Made by a program: the position numbers and the translations under genes. A model generated the notes under the pieces. It made no database searches. It had not been told where the DNA came from and was given only the letters and a program-made list of their open reading frames with translations. 5,375 nucleotides of DNA from Acidobacteriaceae bacterium (GTDB lineage Bacteria > Acidobacteriota > Terriglobia > Terriglobales > Acidobacteriaceae): NCBI GenBank assembly GCA_003154055.1, contig PMCH01000338.1:1-5375 (forward strand), given 5' to 3'. The stretch's first letter is position 1; each line of letters starts with the position of its first letter. Positions 1-5,298 of the stretch are shown here, in pieces.

Positions 1-1276
1 AGAAATCAATCGTCTTTACATCCACCGCCTGGCCAATGATGTTGATCTGCGTCGCCTGCAGCTTGCCGGTCGTGGTGTCATACATCTGCAACTCTCCACC
101 CTGGACCAGATACACCACATGGCGGTTGGCAATCGGCTGGATGCCGGTCACGTCGCCGTTCGCCGGCGGAACCACGACCGCTCCGGTCTGCGTGTTATAG
201 ATGGACAGGCAACCCCGGACTTCGTCGCCGGCATTGACCGGAATGATCTCGGTGCAGGTGCGCGCCCCCACAAACAACTGCCCGTCGGCGCCCAGGGCAA
301 TACGGTTGTGGTAGCCATCGGTGATTACGATGTTGCTCGAGTTTATTACCGTCATGCTGGGAAGGTCAAAAACGGTAAGCAGCCCGCAGGAAGCAGCCAC
401 GGTTGTCTGCCCCGTGCAAAGCGCGGCTGGCACGGGCGTTCCCGCCAGGTACATCGTGGTGCCGTTGACCATGGCAACGCTGGCCGCCGCCACGGGAACG
501 GCCGCGCCCGGCGTGTTGGTGGTCAGGTCAAGAGTCTGCACGCTCGCCTCGACCCCGCCGATGGGAGTGCCCCCGCATTCGTGGCCGCAGTTCACCACGT
601 AGGCAGTGTTGTCGTCGCTGGCGAAAAAGGCCGCAACCGGCCGGTAGAAACCGCCTACGAACGTAACCACAGGATCAACCGTCCCGATATTTGACGGCGT
701 GATCACCGCCAGCGAGTCCGAATTATCGCTAAAAGCCAAAATGCGGCTGCCGCTGTTGCTGATGGAAAGATAGCGGACCGCGGGAACCGCCAACTGGGCA
801 GTCACAGTACCGTTGCTTAAGCTGATCACCTCGACCTCGCCCTGCGGCTGCCCGACTCCCGGCGACGCACTCGGAACCGCAGCATAGGCCGTCTGACTGT
901 CGGGCGACACCGCGATGCTCTCGGTAAAGCCCGGCAGGGTGACCGCGCCGGAAGTACTTTGCGCAGAGTTACTGACGAACGCCAGGGTGTTGCCCTGCGT
1001 GCTGAACGCCAGGGTGAAATTCAGGTTCGGGGTCTCCACCATCATCCCGGGAGTCGCCCCGGCGGAAATCGGGGCCACGAGCCCGCGCACGTCCTTTTCA
1101 GCATCGATGACCTGCAGGCTGGCGCTGATGCTGCCCGTATTCACGTCCTGCGACACCAGCGCGCGAAACTTGAGTTTAGTACCTGTACCGCCGCCAGTGT
1201 TGGAGCTGGATCCACAGCTCAAAAGCAGCAGACTCGTTGCGAGTAACAACAGCGACAGACTCAGGGCTCTTCTCAA
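1..1276 (-). CDS. Exported lipoprotein with YncE-like beta-propeller repeats (C-terminus outside window)
   Basis: The minus strand is open from a TTG at 1276 to the window edge, giving 425 residues without a stop. The N-terminus is a lipoprotein signal: Arg2-Arg3, a Leu-rich core, then a lipobox LLSC with Cys21 as the lipidated residue. Gly22 follows, so no inner-membrane retention Asp is present and an outer-membrane location is expected. A Ser/Gly/Thr linker leads into repeats of short beta strands such as ESIAVSPDSQTAYAAV (119-134), AAFFASDDNTAYVVN (215-229) and LSIYNTQTGAVVV (357-369), typical of YVTN/YncE-type propellers. Six further cysteines fall in three close pairs (230/234, 287/297, 341/356), suggesting disulfides. 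The TTG start is chosen because GGAG lies 8 bases upstream and an in-frame TAA at 1310-1312 blocks a longer ORF; no ATG lies between. It is transcribed alone, divergently from the methionine gene. The ligand and function are unknown. Confidence 0.85.
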   Translation of the reverse strand, partial: MRRALSLSLLLLATSLLLLSCGSSSNTGGGTGTKLKFRALVSQDVNTGSISASLQVIDAEKDVRGLVAPISAGATPGMMVETPNLNFTLAFSTQGNTLAFVSNSAQSTSGAVTLPGFTESIAVSPDSQTAYAAVPSASPGVGQPQGEVEVISLSNGTVTAQLAVPAVRYLSISNSGSRILAFSDNSDSLAVITPSNIGTVDPVVTFVGGFYRPVAAFFASDDNTAYVVNCGHECGGTPIGGVEASVQTLDLTTNTPGAAVPVAAASVAMVNGTTMYLAGTPVPAALCTGQTTVAASCGLLTVFDLPSMTVINSSNIVITDGYHNRIALGADGQLFVGARTCTEIIPVNAGDEVRGCLSIYNTQTGAVVVPPANGDVTGIQPIANRHVVYLVQGGELQMYDTTTGKLQATQINIIGQAVDVKTIDF

Positions 1277-1284
1277 ACCTGGGA

Positions 1285-1288
1285 CTCC
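1285..1288 (-). promoter_or_regulatory. Ribosome binding site deciding the TTG start of the lipoprotein
   Basis: GGAG on the minus strand ends 8 bases before the TTG at 1276, an ideal spacing. The only alternative start-like codon in frame downstream of the TAA at 1310-1312 is a CTG at 1300, which has no such motif. Confidence 0.6.
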
Positions 1289-1327
1289 AAGAGTATGCAG
1301 AATAGTGGCTTAGATGCAGAAACTTGG

Positions 1328-1336
1328 ATTATAGCA
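1328..1336 (-). promoter_or_regulatory. Extended -10 promoter of the lipoprotein gene
   Basis: Read on the minus strand this is TGCTATAAT, a full-consensus extended -10 element (TGn plus TATAAT). The start of transcription would fall near 1321, giving a leader of about 45 bases that contains the GGAG site. No good -35 hexamer is visible 17 bases upstream (GGAATG), which fits an extended -10 promoter. This suggests housekeeping sigma-factor expression. Confidence 0.6.
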
Positions 1337-1389
1337 AAGCTGGCGGCCTGCATTCCGATCGCGGCCCGAGCCTGACGCCCACTGCGGCG

Positions 1390-1420
1390 TTGGATACCCC
1401 CGCGTCCCTTCCTGTATTCT
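1390..1420 (+). promoter_or_regulatory. Possible promoter of the methionine gene
   Basis: TTGGAT (1390-1395) and TATTCT (1415-1420) are separated by 19 bases. Each matches consensus only partly (3/6 and 4/6) and the spacer is long. If TATTCT is the real -10, transcription starts at about 1427-1428, on or next to the ATG. A small stem-loop (1375-1379 with 1386-1390, loop of 6) lies just upstream. No SAM or cobalamin riboswitch could be recognised, and the 151-bp gap also contains the divergent promoter. Confidence 0.3.
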
Positions 1421-1427
1421 CAAGGAG

Positions 1428-3290
1428 ATGGCTGGAAACCTTAAGGAACGGCTGAAAAAGTCGCCCGTGCTTTGCGACGGAGCCATGGGGACGCTTCTCT
1501 ACTCCAAAGGCGTTTTTATCAACCGGTGCTATGACGAGCTGAACCTGTCGCAGCCGGAGCTGATTCGCGGCGTTCACCATGAGTACCTCCAGGCCGGGGC
1601 CGAGATCATCGAAACCAATACCTTCGGCGGCAATAGCTTCCGGCTGGCACGGCACAGCCTGGCCGACAAGGTCCGCGAAATCAACCTGGCCGGCGCACGG
1701 GTGGCGCGCGAGGCCGCCAAGAGCTTCGATGTCTGGGTGGCGGGATCGGTTGGGCCGCTGGGAATCCGCATCGAGCCGCTGGGCAAGACGTCGTTCGCGG
1801 AAGCACGCACTGCGTTTCGCGACCAGGTTGCCGCGCTGGTTGAAGGCGGCGTTGACCTGTTAATGCTGGAAACCTTCGGCTATGTCGAGGAATTGCATCA
1901 GGCCGTGCTCGCCTGCCGCGATGTGAATCCTAACCTGCCGATCGTCGCCCAGGTCACCATTGATGAAGACGGAAATTGCCTCGACGGCTCCGACCCCGAG
2001 TCCTTCGCGGCTCGTCTGACGGAGTGGAATGTTGACGTCCTCGGTATCAACTGTAGCGTCGGCCCGGTTGACATGCTGGACGCGATCGAGAGGGTCCGAG
2101 CTTCGACCACTCTTCCTTTAGCCGCCCAGCCCAATGCAGGCATTCCGCGTTCCGTGGAAGGACGCAATATCTATCTCTGCTCTCCCGAATACATGGCCAG
2201 CTACGCCCGAAAATTTGTGGCGGCCGGCGTTCGCCTGGTCGGCGGTTGTTGCGGGACCACTCCCGAACACATCCGGGCCATGAAGTCCGCCCTGCGGATG
2301 AGCGAGGCCAGGGAGAGGACCGCAGTTTCTCAGTCCGCCCATGCTCAGGCGGCGCTTTCGGCTCCAGCCGCCATTCCCATCGCGGATCGCTCTCGCCTGG
2401 GCAAGAAGATCGCCAGCGGCGAATTCATCACCATGGTCGAGATCGTCCCCCCCAAAGGCATTGATATCCGCAAAGAACTGGAAGGGGCCAGGTTTCTGAA
2501 ATCCGTGGGCGTGGATGCCATCAACATCCCGGACAGCCCGCGCGCCTCGGCCCGCATGAGCAACCAGGCATTGTCTCTCCTGATTCAACAGGAGGTCGGC
2601 ATTGAGGCCATCCTGCATTACACCTGCCGGGACCGCAACGTGCTCGGCATCCAGTCGGACTTGCTGGGCGCGGCGGCGACCGGAATCCGCAACCTGATCT
2701 GCATCACCGGCGACCCCCCGAAGATGGGCAACTATCCCGACGCCACCGCGGTGTTTGATGTGGACGCGATCGGCCTGGTGAACATCGTCCGCAACCTGAA
2801 CCGGGGACTGGACCTGGGTGGCAATCCGATTGGCCAGGGGACGGGCTTTGTGATTGGCGTTGGGGCGAACCCCGGCCTTCCCAGCCTGGATGAAGAAATC
2901 CGCCGCTTTGAATACAAGGTGGAGGCCGGAGCAGAATACGTGGTCACCCAACCCGTTTTCGACCTCAGCTTGCTGGAGAACTTCCTCAAGCATGTTGAGC
3001 ACTGCCGGATTCCGGTGGTGGCGGGCATCTGGCCTCTGGTCAGCGCCCGCAATGCCGAGTTCATGAAAAACGAATTGCGGGTGTCCGTTCCCGATTCAAT
3101 CCTCGAAAGGATGATCAAGACCAGCAGTCCGGAAGCAGCGCGGGAGGAAGGCGTGGCCATTGCCCGCGAGATGCTGACGGCAGTTCGGCAGATGACACAA
3201 GGTGCTCAGATCAGTGCTCCCCAAGGACGGTACCGCTCGGCGGTGGACGTTTTGGAGGCCCTCGGCTCATCGCGCACCACTCCTGCTTAG
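1428..3290 (+). CDS. Bifunctional homocysteine S-methyltransferase / 5,10-methylenetetrahydrofolate reductase
   Basis: This cytoplasmic enzyme of methionine and one-carbon metabolism fuses two activities, as in Bacillus YitJ (about 612 residues; here 620). Residues 1-290 form the homocysteine methyltransferase barrel: GDGAMGT-like start (CDGAMGT, 16-22), ETNTFGGN (62-69), and the zinc ligands Cys209 in GINCS and Cys274/Cys275 in GGCCGT. An Ala/Ser-rich linker (about 292-320) joins the MetF-type FAD barrel, with the catalytic Glu338 in MVEIVPPKG, the ITGDPP loop with Asp429 (equivalent to the flavin-proximal Asp of E. coli MetF), and Gln508 in VTQPVFD. The reductase makes 5-methyl-THF; the first domain transfers a methyl group to homocysteine. 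Whether the donor is S-methylmethionine or a folate-derived methyl cannot be read from sequence, and no cobalamin domain is fused. The ATG is chosen because only about 10 residues precede the first motif, as in relatives, and no better upstream start exists. The Shine-Dalgarno-like AAGGAG abuts the ATG with zero spacing, which is odd. Confidence 0.95.
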   Translation: MAGNLKERLKKSPVLCDGAMGTLLYSKGVFINRCYDELNLSQPELIRGVHHEYLQAGAEIIETNTFGGNSFRLARHSLADKVREINLAGARVAREAAKSFDVWVAGSVGPLGIRIEPLGKTSFAEARTAFRDQVAALVEGGVDLLMLETFGYVEELHQAVLACRDVNPNLPIVAQVTIDEDGNCLDGSDPESFAARLTEWNVDVLGINCSVGPVDMLDAIERVRASTTLPLAAQPNAGIPRSVEGRNIYLCSPEYMASYARKFVAAGVRLVGGCCGTTPEHIRAMKSALRMSEARERTAVSQSAHAQAALSAPAAIPIADRSRLGKKIASGEFITMVEIVPPKGIDIRKELEGARFLKSVGVDAINIPDSPRASARMSNQALSLLIQQEVGIEAILHYTCRDRNVLGIQSDLLGAAATGIRNLICITGDPPKMGNYPDATAVFDVDAIGLVNIVRNLNRGLDLGGNPIGQGTGFVIGVGANPGLPSLDEEIRRFEYKVEAGAEYVVTQPVFDLSLLENFLKHVEHCRIPVVAGIWPLVSARNAEFMKNELRVSVPDSILERMIKTSSPEAAREEGVAIAREMLTAVRQMTQGAQISAPQGRYRSAVDVLEALGSSRTTPA

Positions 3291-3361
3291 TTCGGCAACA
3301 GTCTCGCGTTTTTTTTCAGATAAACAGAAATTCACTGGACAATTCCACACGGATTCGGCAT

Positions 3362-3378
3362 TACAATAGATGCAGGAG
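3362..3378 (+). promoter_or_regulatory. Weak -10 and ribosome binding site before xseB
   Basis: TACAAT (3362-3367) resembles a -10 box. TGGACA (3336-3341) is a good -35 match but lies 20 bases away, too far for a strong promoter. AGGAG (3374-3378) is the only Shine-Dalgarno candidate, 11 bases before the TTG at 3390. An ATG at 3370 is in another frame and is not the xseB start. Confidence 0.35.
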
Positions 3379-3389
3379 CATCGAACAGA

Positions 3390-3626
3390 TTGGCGAAGTT
3401 TGAAGAATGCCTCGAGCGTCTTGAGAAGATCGTCCAGGATCTGGAAAAAGGCGATGTTCCCCTGGAAAAGTCTCTGACGCTGTTTGAAGAGGGCATGCAA
3501 CTCTCCGCTTCCTGTCGCAAGCAACTGGAGGAAGCGGAAGGCAAAGTAGAGATTCTGTTGAAACAGAACGGCAAGCTCCAAACTGAACCCTTCGAACCCA
3601 CGGCCGAGAAGGCGCTGCGCAAGTAG
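3390..3626 (+). CDS. xseB: Exodeoxyribonuclease VII small subunit
   Basis: At 78 residues it matches the family length (E. coli XseB has 80). The small subunit binds the catalytic large subunit XseA to form exonuclease VII, which degrades single-stranded DNA into oligonucleotides in the cytoplasm. The characteristic two-helix, coiled-coil-like pattern is clear: FEECLERLEKIVQDLEKGD (4-22), VPLEKSLTLFEEGMQL (23-38), and a charged second helix ending in VEILL (53-57). The start is TTG; no in-frame ATG exists before the family motif, and the preceding bases contain AGGAG at 11-base spacing. No xseA is present in the window, which is common because the two subunits are often unlinked. The gene precedes a prenyl synthase as in E. 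coli (xseB-ispA-dxs), but one extra gene lies between them here. Confidence 0.93.
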   Translation: MAKFEECLERLEKIVQDLEKGDVPLEKSLTLFEEGMQLSASCRKQLEEAEGKVEILLKQNGKLQTEPFEPTAEKALRK

Positions 3627-3637
3627 CCTTACCGTCG

Positions 3638-3677
3638 GGTTCGGATTCGTCAACGCCTGCAGCGGCGATCCCGAACC
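3638..3677 (+). repeat. Nested stem-loop between xseB and the receiver gene
   Basis: GGTTCGG (3638-3644) pairs perfectly with CCGAACC (3671-3677). Inside it CGCC (3654-3657) pairs with GGCG (3664-3667) around a 6-base loop. No U-tract follows, so it is not a standard intrinsic terminator. It would sit in the 5' leader of the receiver gene if transcription runs through from xseB. Its function is unknown; it could affect mRNA stability or translation. Confidence 0.4.
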
Positions 3678-3713
3678 GTAGCAGCCGCGACCACCGCCCA
3701 CGCGGTGCAGTTC

Positions 3714-3718
3714 GGAGG
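3714..3718 (+). promoter_or_regulatory. Ribosome binding site of the receiver-like gene
   Basis: GGAGG lies 4 bases before the ATG at 3723. It supports that ATG over the in-frame GTG at 3705, which would place the motif inside the gene. Another ATG at 3719 is out of frame. Confidence 0.5.
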
Positions 3719-3722
3719 ATGT

Positions 3723-4088
3723 ATGCAGCCGTTAAATGTAGTCCTCTACCAGGGCGATGCTGGAACTGCCCTGACCCTGGTTTCCAGCCTTTCCCCGCAC
3801 GTTCGTGCCGTTCACATGGCGCGCAGTCGCGACGAGATCCGTCCCACTATTGCCCGGCATCGCGCTGAAGTGCTCGTGCTTGATCTGGAAACTTCCTGTC
3901 TGAGTGAAGTGGAGCGTTTGCACCATGAGTTCCCCAGGCTTTCCATCGTCTGCACTCACCGGCTCGCCGACGATGAACTCTGGGCCGAAGCCCTGCAGCA
4001 AGGCGCCTCCGACATGTGTGAACCACGCCGGACCGATCAGGTGGTCGCCTCCGTTCTTCGCGAGCGCGCGCAACATGCCGCCGCCTGA
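3723..4088 (+). CDS. Stand-alone degenerate response-regulator receiver protein
   Basis: The 121 residues follow the alternating beta/alpha pattern of a CheY-like receiver with no output domain. Strand 1 is LNVVLY (4-9), strand 3 EVLVLD (49-54), strand 4 LSIVCT (73-78), and the loop GASDMCEP (94-101) matches the usual GASGYLxKP site. Asp54 aligns with the phospho-acceptor and Thr78 with the conserved Ser/Thr. However, the acidic pair after strand 1 is Gln10-Gly11 (Asp12 follows one place late) and the conserved Lys is Glu100. Metal-dependent phosphorylation is therefore doubtful, and it probably works as a pseudo-receiver that signals by protein contact. The ATG is preceded by GGAGG. The gene lies 96 bases after xseB and ends just before a strong terminator, so it is likely co-transcribed with xseB. 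No histidine kinase or partner is in the window. The receiver fold call is from pattern only and the cellular role is unknown. Confidence 0.65.
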   Translation: MQPLNVVLYQGDAGTALTLVSSLSPHVRAVHMARSRDEIRPTIARHRAEVLVLDLETSCLSEVERLHHEFPRLSIVCTHRLADDELWAEALQQGASDMCEPRRTDQVVASVLRERAQHAAA

Positions 4089-4107
4089 TTCGAGAATTCG
4101 CAAGCAT

Positions 4108-4135
4108 GAAGAGGACGCCCGCGGGCGTCCTTTTC
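4108..4135 (+). terminator. Intrinsic terminator after the receiver gene
   Basis: AGGACGCCCG (4112-4121) is followed directly by its exact reverse complement CGGGCGTCCT (4122-4131). With the flanking GAAG and TTTC, 14 pairs can form, one of them a G-T wobble; a real hairpin would leave a loop of about 4 bases. TTTT and then CATTT follow. It closes the transcript of the receiver gene 19 bases after its stop and separates it from the prenyl synthase. Confidence 0.85.
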
Positions 4136-4153
4136 ATTTCCTGGAAGCCCGCT

Positions 4154-4162
4154 TGTTATACT
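4154..4162 (+). promoter_or_regulatory. Extended -10 promoter of the prenyl synthase gene
   Basis: TGTTATACT is an extended -10 (TGn plus TATACT, 5/6 to consensus). No clear -35 is visible. Transcription would start near 4169-4171, at the ATG itself, so the mRNA would have little or no leader. It lies just behind the terminator at 4108-4135, giving the gene its own transcript. Confidence 0.55.
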
Positions 4163-4170
4163 GCGATGCC

Positions 4171-5067
4171 ATGCTGAAACAGGTTCTGGAGCAGGGGCGG
4201 GCATCCGCTGACATTGCGCTCGAACGGCTTTTGCCGCCCGGCACGCAGCATCCCGAGTCCATCCACCGGGCCATGCGGCACAGTGTGTTCGCCGGCGGCA
4301 AGCGCCTGCGTCCCATCCTCTGCATGGAAGCAGGGCGCATGATCTCCGGAACCTCGTCGGCAGGAACCCTCCCCGCCGGCATCGAGGACGTTGGCGCCGC
4401 CCTGGAAATGCTGCACACCTACTCCCTGATTCATGACGATCTGCCTGCCCTCGACAACGACGATTTGCGCCGCGGGCGTCCGACGTGCCACAAAGCCTTC
4501 GGCGAAGCGATCGCTATCCTCGCCGGCGATGCGCTCCAGACCCAGGCCTATGAAGTCCTCGCGCAGTTGCGCTGTCCCGCCGAGGCGCGCGTGGACATCA
4601 TCCGTGAAATTGCTCACGCCACCGGCACCATTGACGGAATGATCGGGGGGCAGGTCGTGGACCTCGAGGCCGAGCACAAGAAGCCCGACCTTGCCACGCT
4701 CGAGTACATCCATCGCTCCAAGACGGCGGCCCTCATCACGGCCAGCGTGGTCGGCGGCGGAATGTATGCCGGGGCGACCGTCGAGCAGATCGCGCGGCTG
4801 CGCGGATATGGCCAGTCGATTGGATTGGCTTTCCAGATCGTAGATGACGTCCTCGACCTCACCCAGACCTCCGAGCAACTGGGAAAGACAGCGGGAAAAG
4901 ATACCGCCGCCGAAAAGACTACCTATCCATCGCTCTTCGGAATCGACGAATCGCTCCGCAAAGCCGACGCCCTCGTAGCTCAGGCCTGCGCGGAACTTAA
5001 CGAATTCGGCTCCGCTGCGTCCACTCTGAAGGACCTCGCTCATTTTCTGGTCGAGCGCAAGAAATAG
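4171..5067 (+). CDS. ispA: Farnesyl diphosphate synthase-type polyprenyl synthetase
   Basis: This 298-residue cytoplasmic enzyme condenses isopentenyl diphosphate with allylic diphosphates, probably to farnesyl diphosphate (C15), which feeds undecaprenyl, quinone and terpenoid synthesis. Visible motifs are the GGKRLRP substrate site (42-48), the first Asp-rich motif HDDLPALDNDDLRRGRPT (88-105) with Asp89, Asp90 and Asp95, AGDALQ (118-123), GGQVVDLEAE (159-168), and the second Asp-rich motif QIVDDVLD (222-229). The two extra residues within the first Asp-rich motif plus Tyr84 five residues before it fit bacterial farnesyl-type synthases such as E. coli IspA, although chain length cannot be proven from sequence. 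The ATG at 4171 is chosen because about 40 residues precede GGKRLRP, as in relatives. The frame is open further upstream, but that stretch runs through the terminator and the receiver gene. No Shine-Dalgarno sequence precedes the start. Confidence 0.93.
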   Translation: MLKQVLEQGRASADIALERLLPPGTQHPESIHRAMRHSVFAGGKRLRPILCMEAGRMISGTSSAGTLPAGIEDVGAALEMLHTYSLIHDDLPALDNDDLRRGRPTCHKAFGEAIAILAGDALQTQAYEVLAQLRCPAEARVDIIREIAHATGTIDGMIGGQVVDLEAEHKKPDLATLEYIHRSKTAALITASVVGGGMYAGATVEQIARLRGYGQSIGLAFQIVDDVLDLTQTSEQLGKTAGKDTAAEKTTYPSLFGIDESLRKADALVAQACAELNEFGSAASTLKDLAHFLVERKK

Positions 5068-5298
5068 TTGCGGACTCTCTTATCCAGCTCTGGGTTCGCC
5101 CTTGCCGCCGTGGCTTTGTTCGCCGGTCTGGGCGTCGCGCAGAAAGCTCACCGACGCCCCCGGTCTGACTCTTCCCTGGTTTCAGATGGACACACCGTCC
5201 GGCACTACCGGCCCTTGAATCCCCGGCAGTCCAGCGTTAGAGTATCTAAGCTCTCGCGCTGTCTCCCACCTCCTTCTTTCCTCACCCGTAACCCGTGA
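5068..5298 (+). CDS. Doubtful small ORF with a signal-peptide-like N-terminus
   Basis: A TTG directly after the ispA stop opens a 76-residue frame. Residues 1-25 look like a secretion signal: Arg2, a hydrophobic run through FALAAVALFAGLGV, then a possible AQ cleavage site near 24-25. The remainder is Arg/Ser/Pro-rich with no recognisable domain and reads like translated non-coding DNA. There is no Shine-Dalgarno sequence, the start is TTG, and an inverted repeat bounded by direct repeats sits at the end of the signal region. It may be chance, a small secreted protein, or the remnant of a secreted-protein gene that lost its body. I do not recognise a family. Confidence 0.22.
   Translation: MRTLLSSSGFALAAVALFAGLGVAQKAHRRPRSDSSLVSDGHTVRHYRPLNPRQSSVRVSKLSRCLPPPSFLTRNP
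5123..5167. repeat. Inverted repeat bounded by 8-bp direct repeats
   Basis: GGGCGTCG (5130-5137) and CGACGCCC (5152-5159) are perfect reverse complements around a 14-base loop. The 8-mer CCGGTCTG occurs at 5123-5130 and again at 5160-5167, directly at the two ends of the inverted repeat (sharing one base on the left). It could form a strong hairpin in the ispA 3' region, although no U-tract follows. The arrangement resembles a tiny insertion with target duplication, but it is far too short to be an element by itself. Confidence 0.5.
5215..5243 (+). promoter_or_regulatory. Weak promoter-like sequence near the right edge
   Basis: TTGAAT (5215-5220) and TAGAGT (5238-5243) are 17 bases apart; each matches consensus at 4 of 6 positions. 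It could drive a gene starting at the right edge, but matches of this quality also occur by chance. Confidence 0.2.

Noticed and set aside
119..694. A 191-residue plus-strand frame, and others between 321 and 1313, opposite the lipoprotein
   Set aside because: The minus-strand frame is open over the whole stretch, with a lipobox, ribosome site, promoter and propeller repeats; the plus-strand frames are Arg/His/Gly-rich shadows.
2447..2453. A run of seven C residues in the reductase active-site codons as a programmed frameshift site
   Set aside because: The downstream frame encodes the intact conserved reductase domain, and neither a stop nor an alternative product argues for frameshifting.
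2118..3002. A 294-residue open frame on the minus strand opposite the methyltransferase/reductase
   Set aside because: It is the mirror of a strongly conserved gene in GC-rich DNA, has no recognisable motif, and has no upstream signals.
3271..3316. An intrinsic terminator after the methyltransferase/reductase, suggested by eight T residues at 3309-3316
   Set aside because: The only pairing found before the T-run is CGCG with CGCG across a 30-base gap, which is too weak to call a terminator.
3904..4170. An 89-residue N-terminal extension of the prenyl synthase frame
   Set aside because: It runs through the receiver gene and the terminator in a different frame, is absent from the family, and the ATG at 4171 matches family length.
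4156..5043. A 295-residue open frame on the minus strand opposite ispA
   Set aside because: It is an antisense shadow of a confidently identified gene, with composition to match and no family features.
5284..5298. A short tandem ACCCGTA/ACCCGTG near the right edge
   Set aside because: It is only two imperfect 7-base units, which is not beyond chance.
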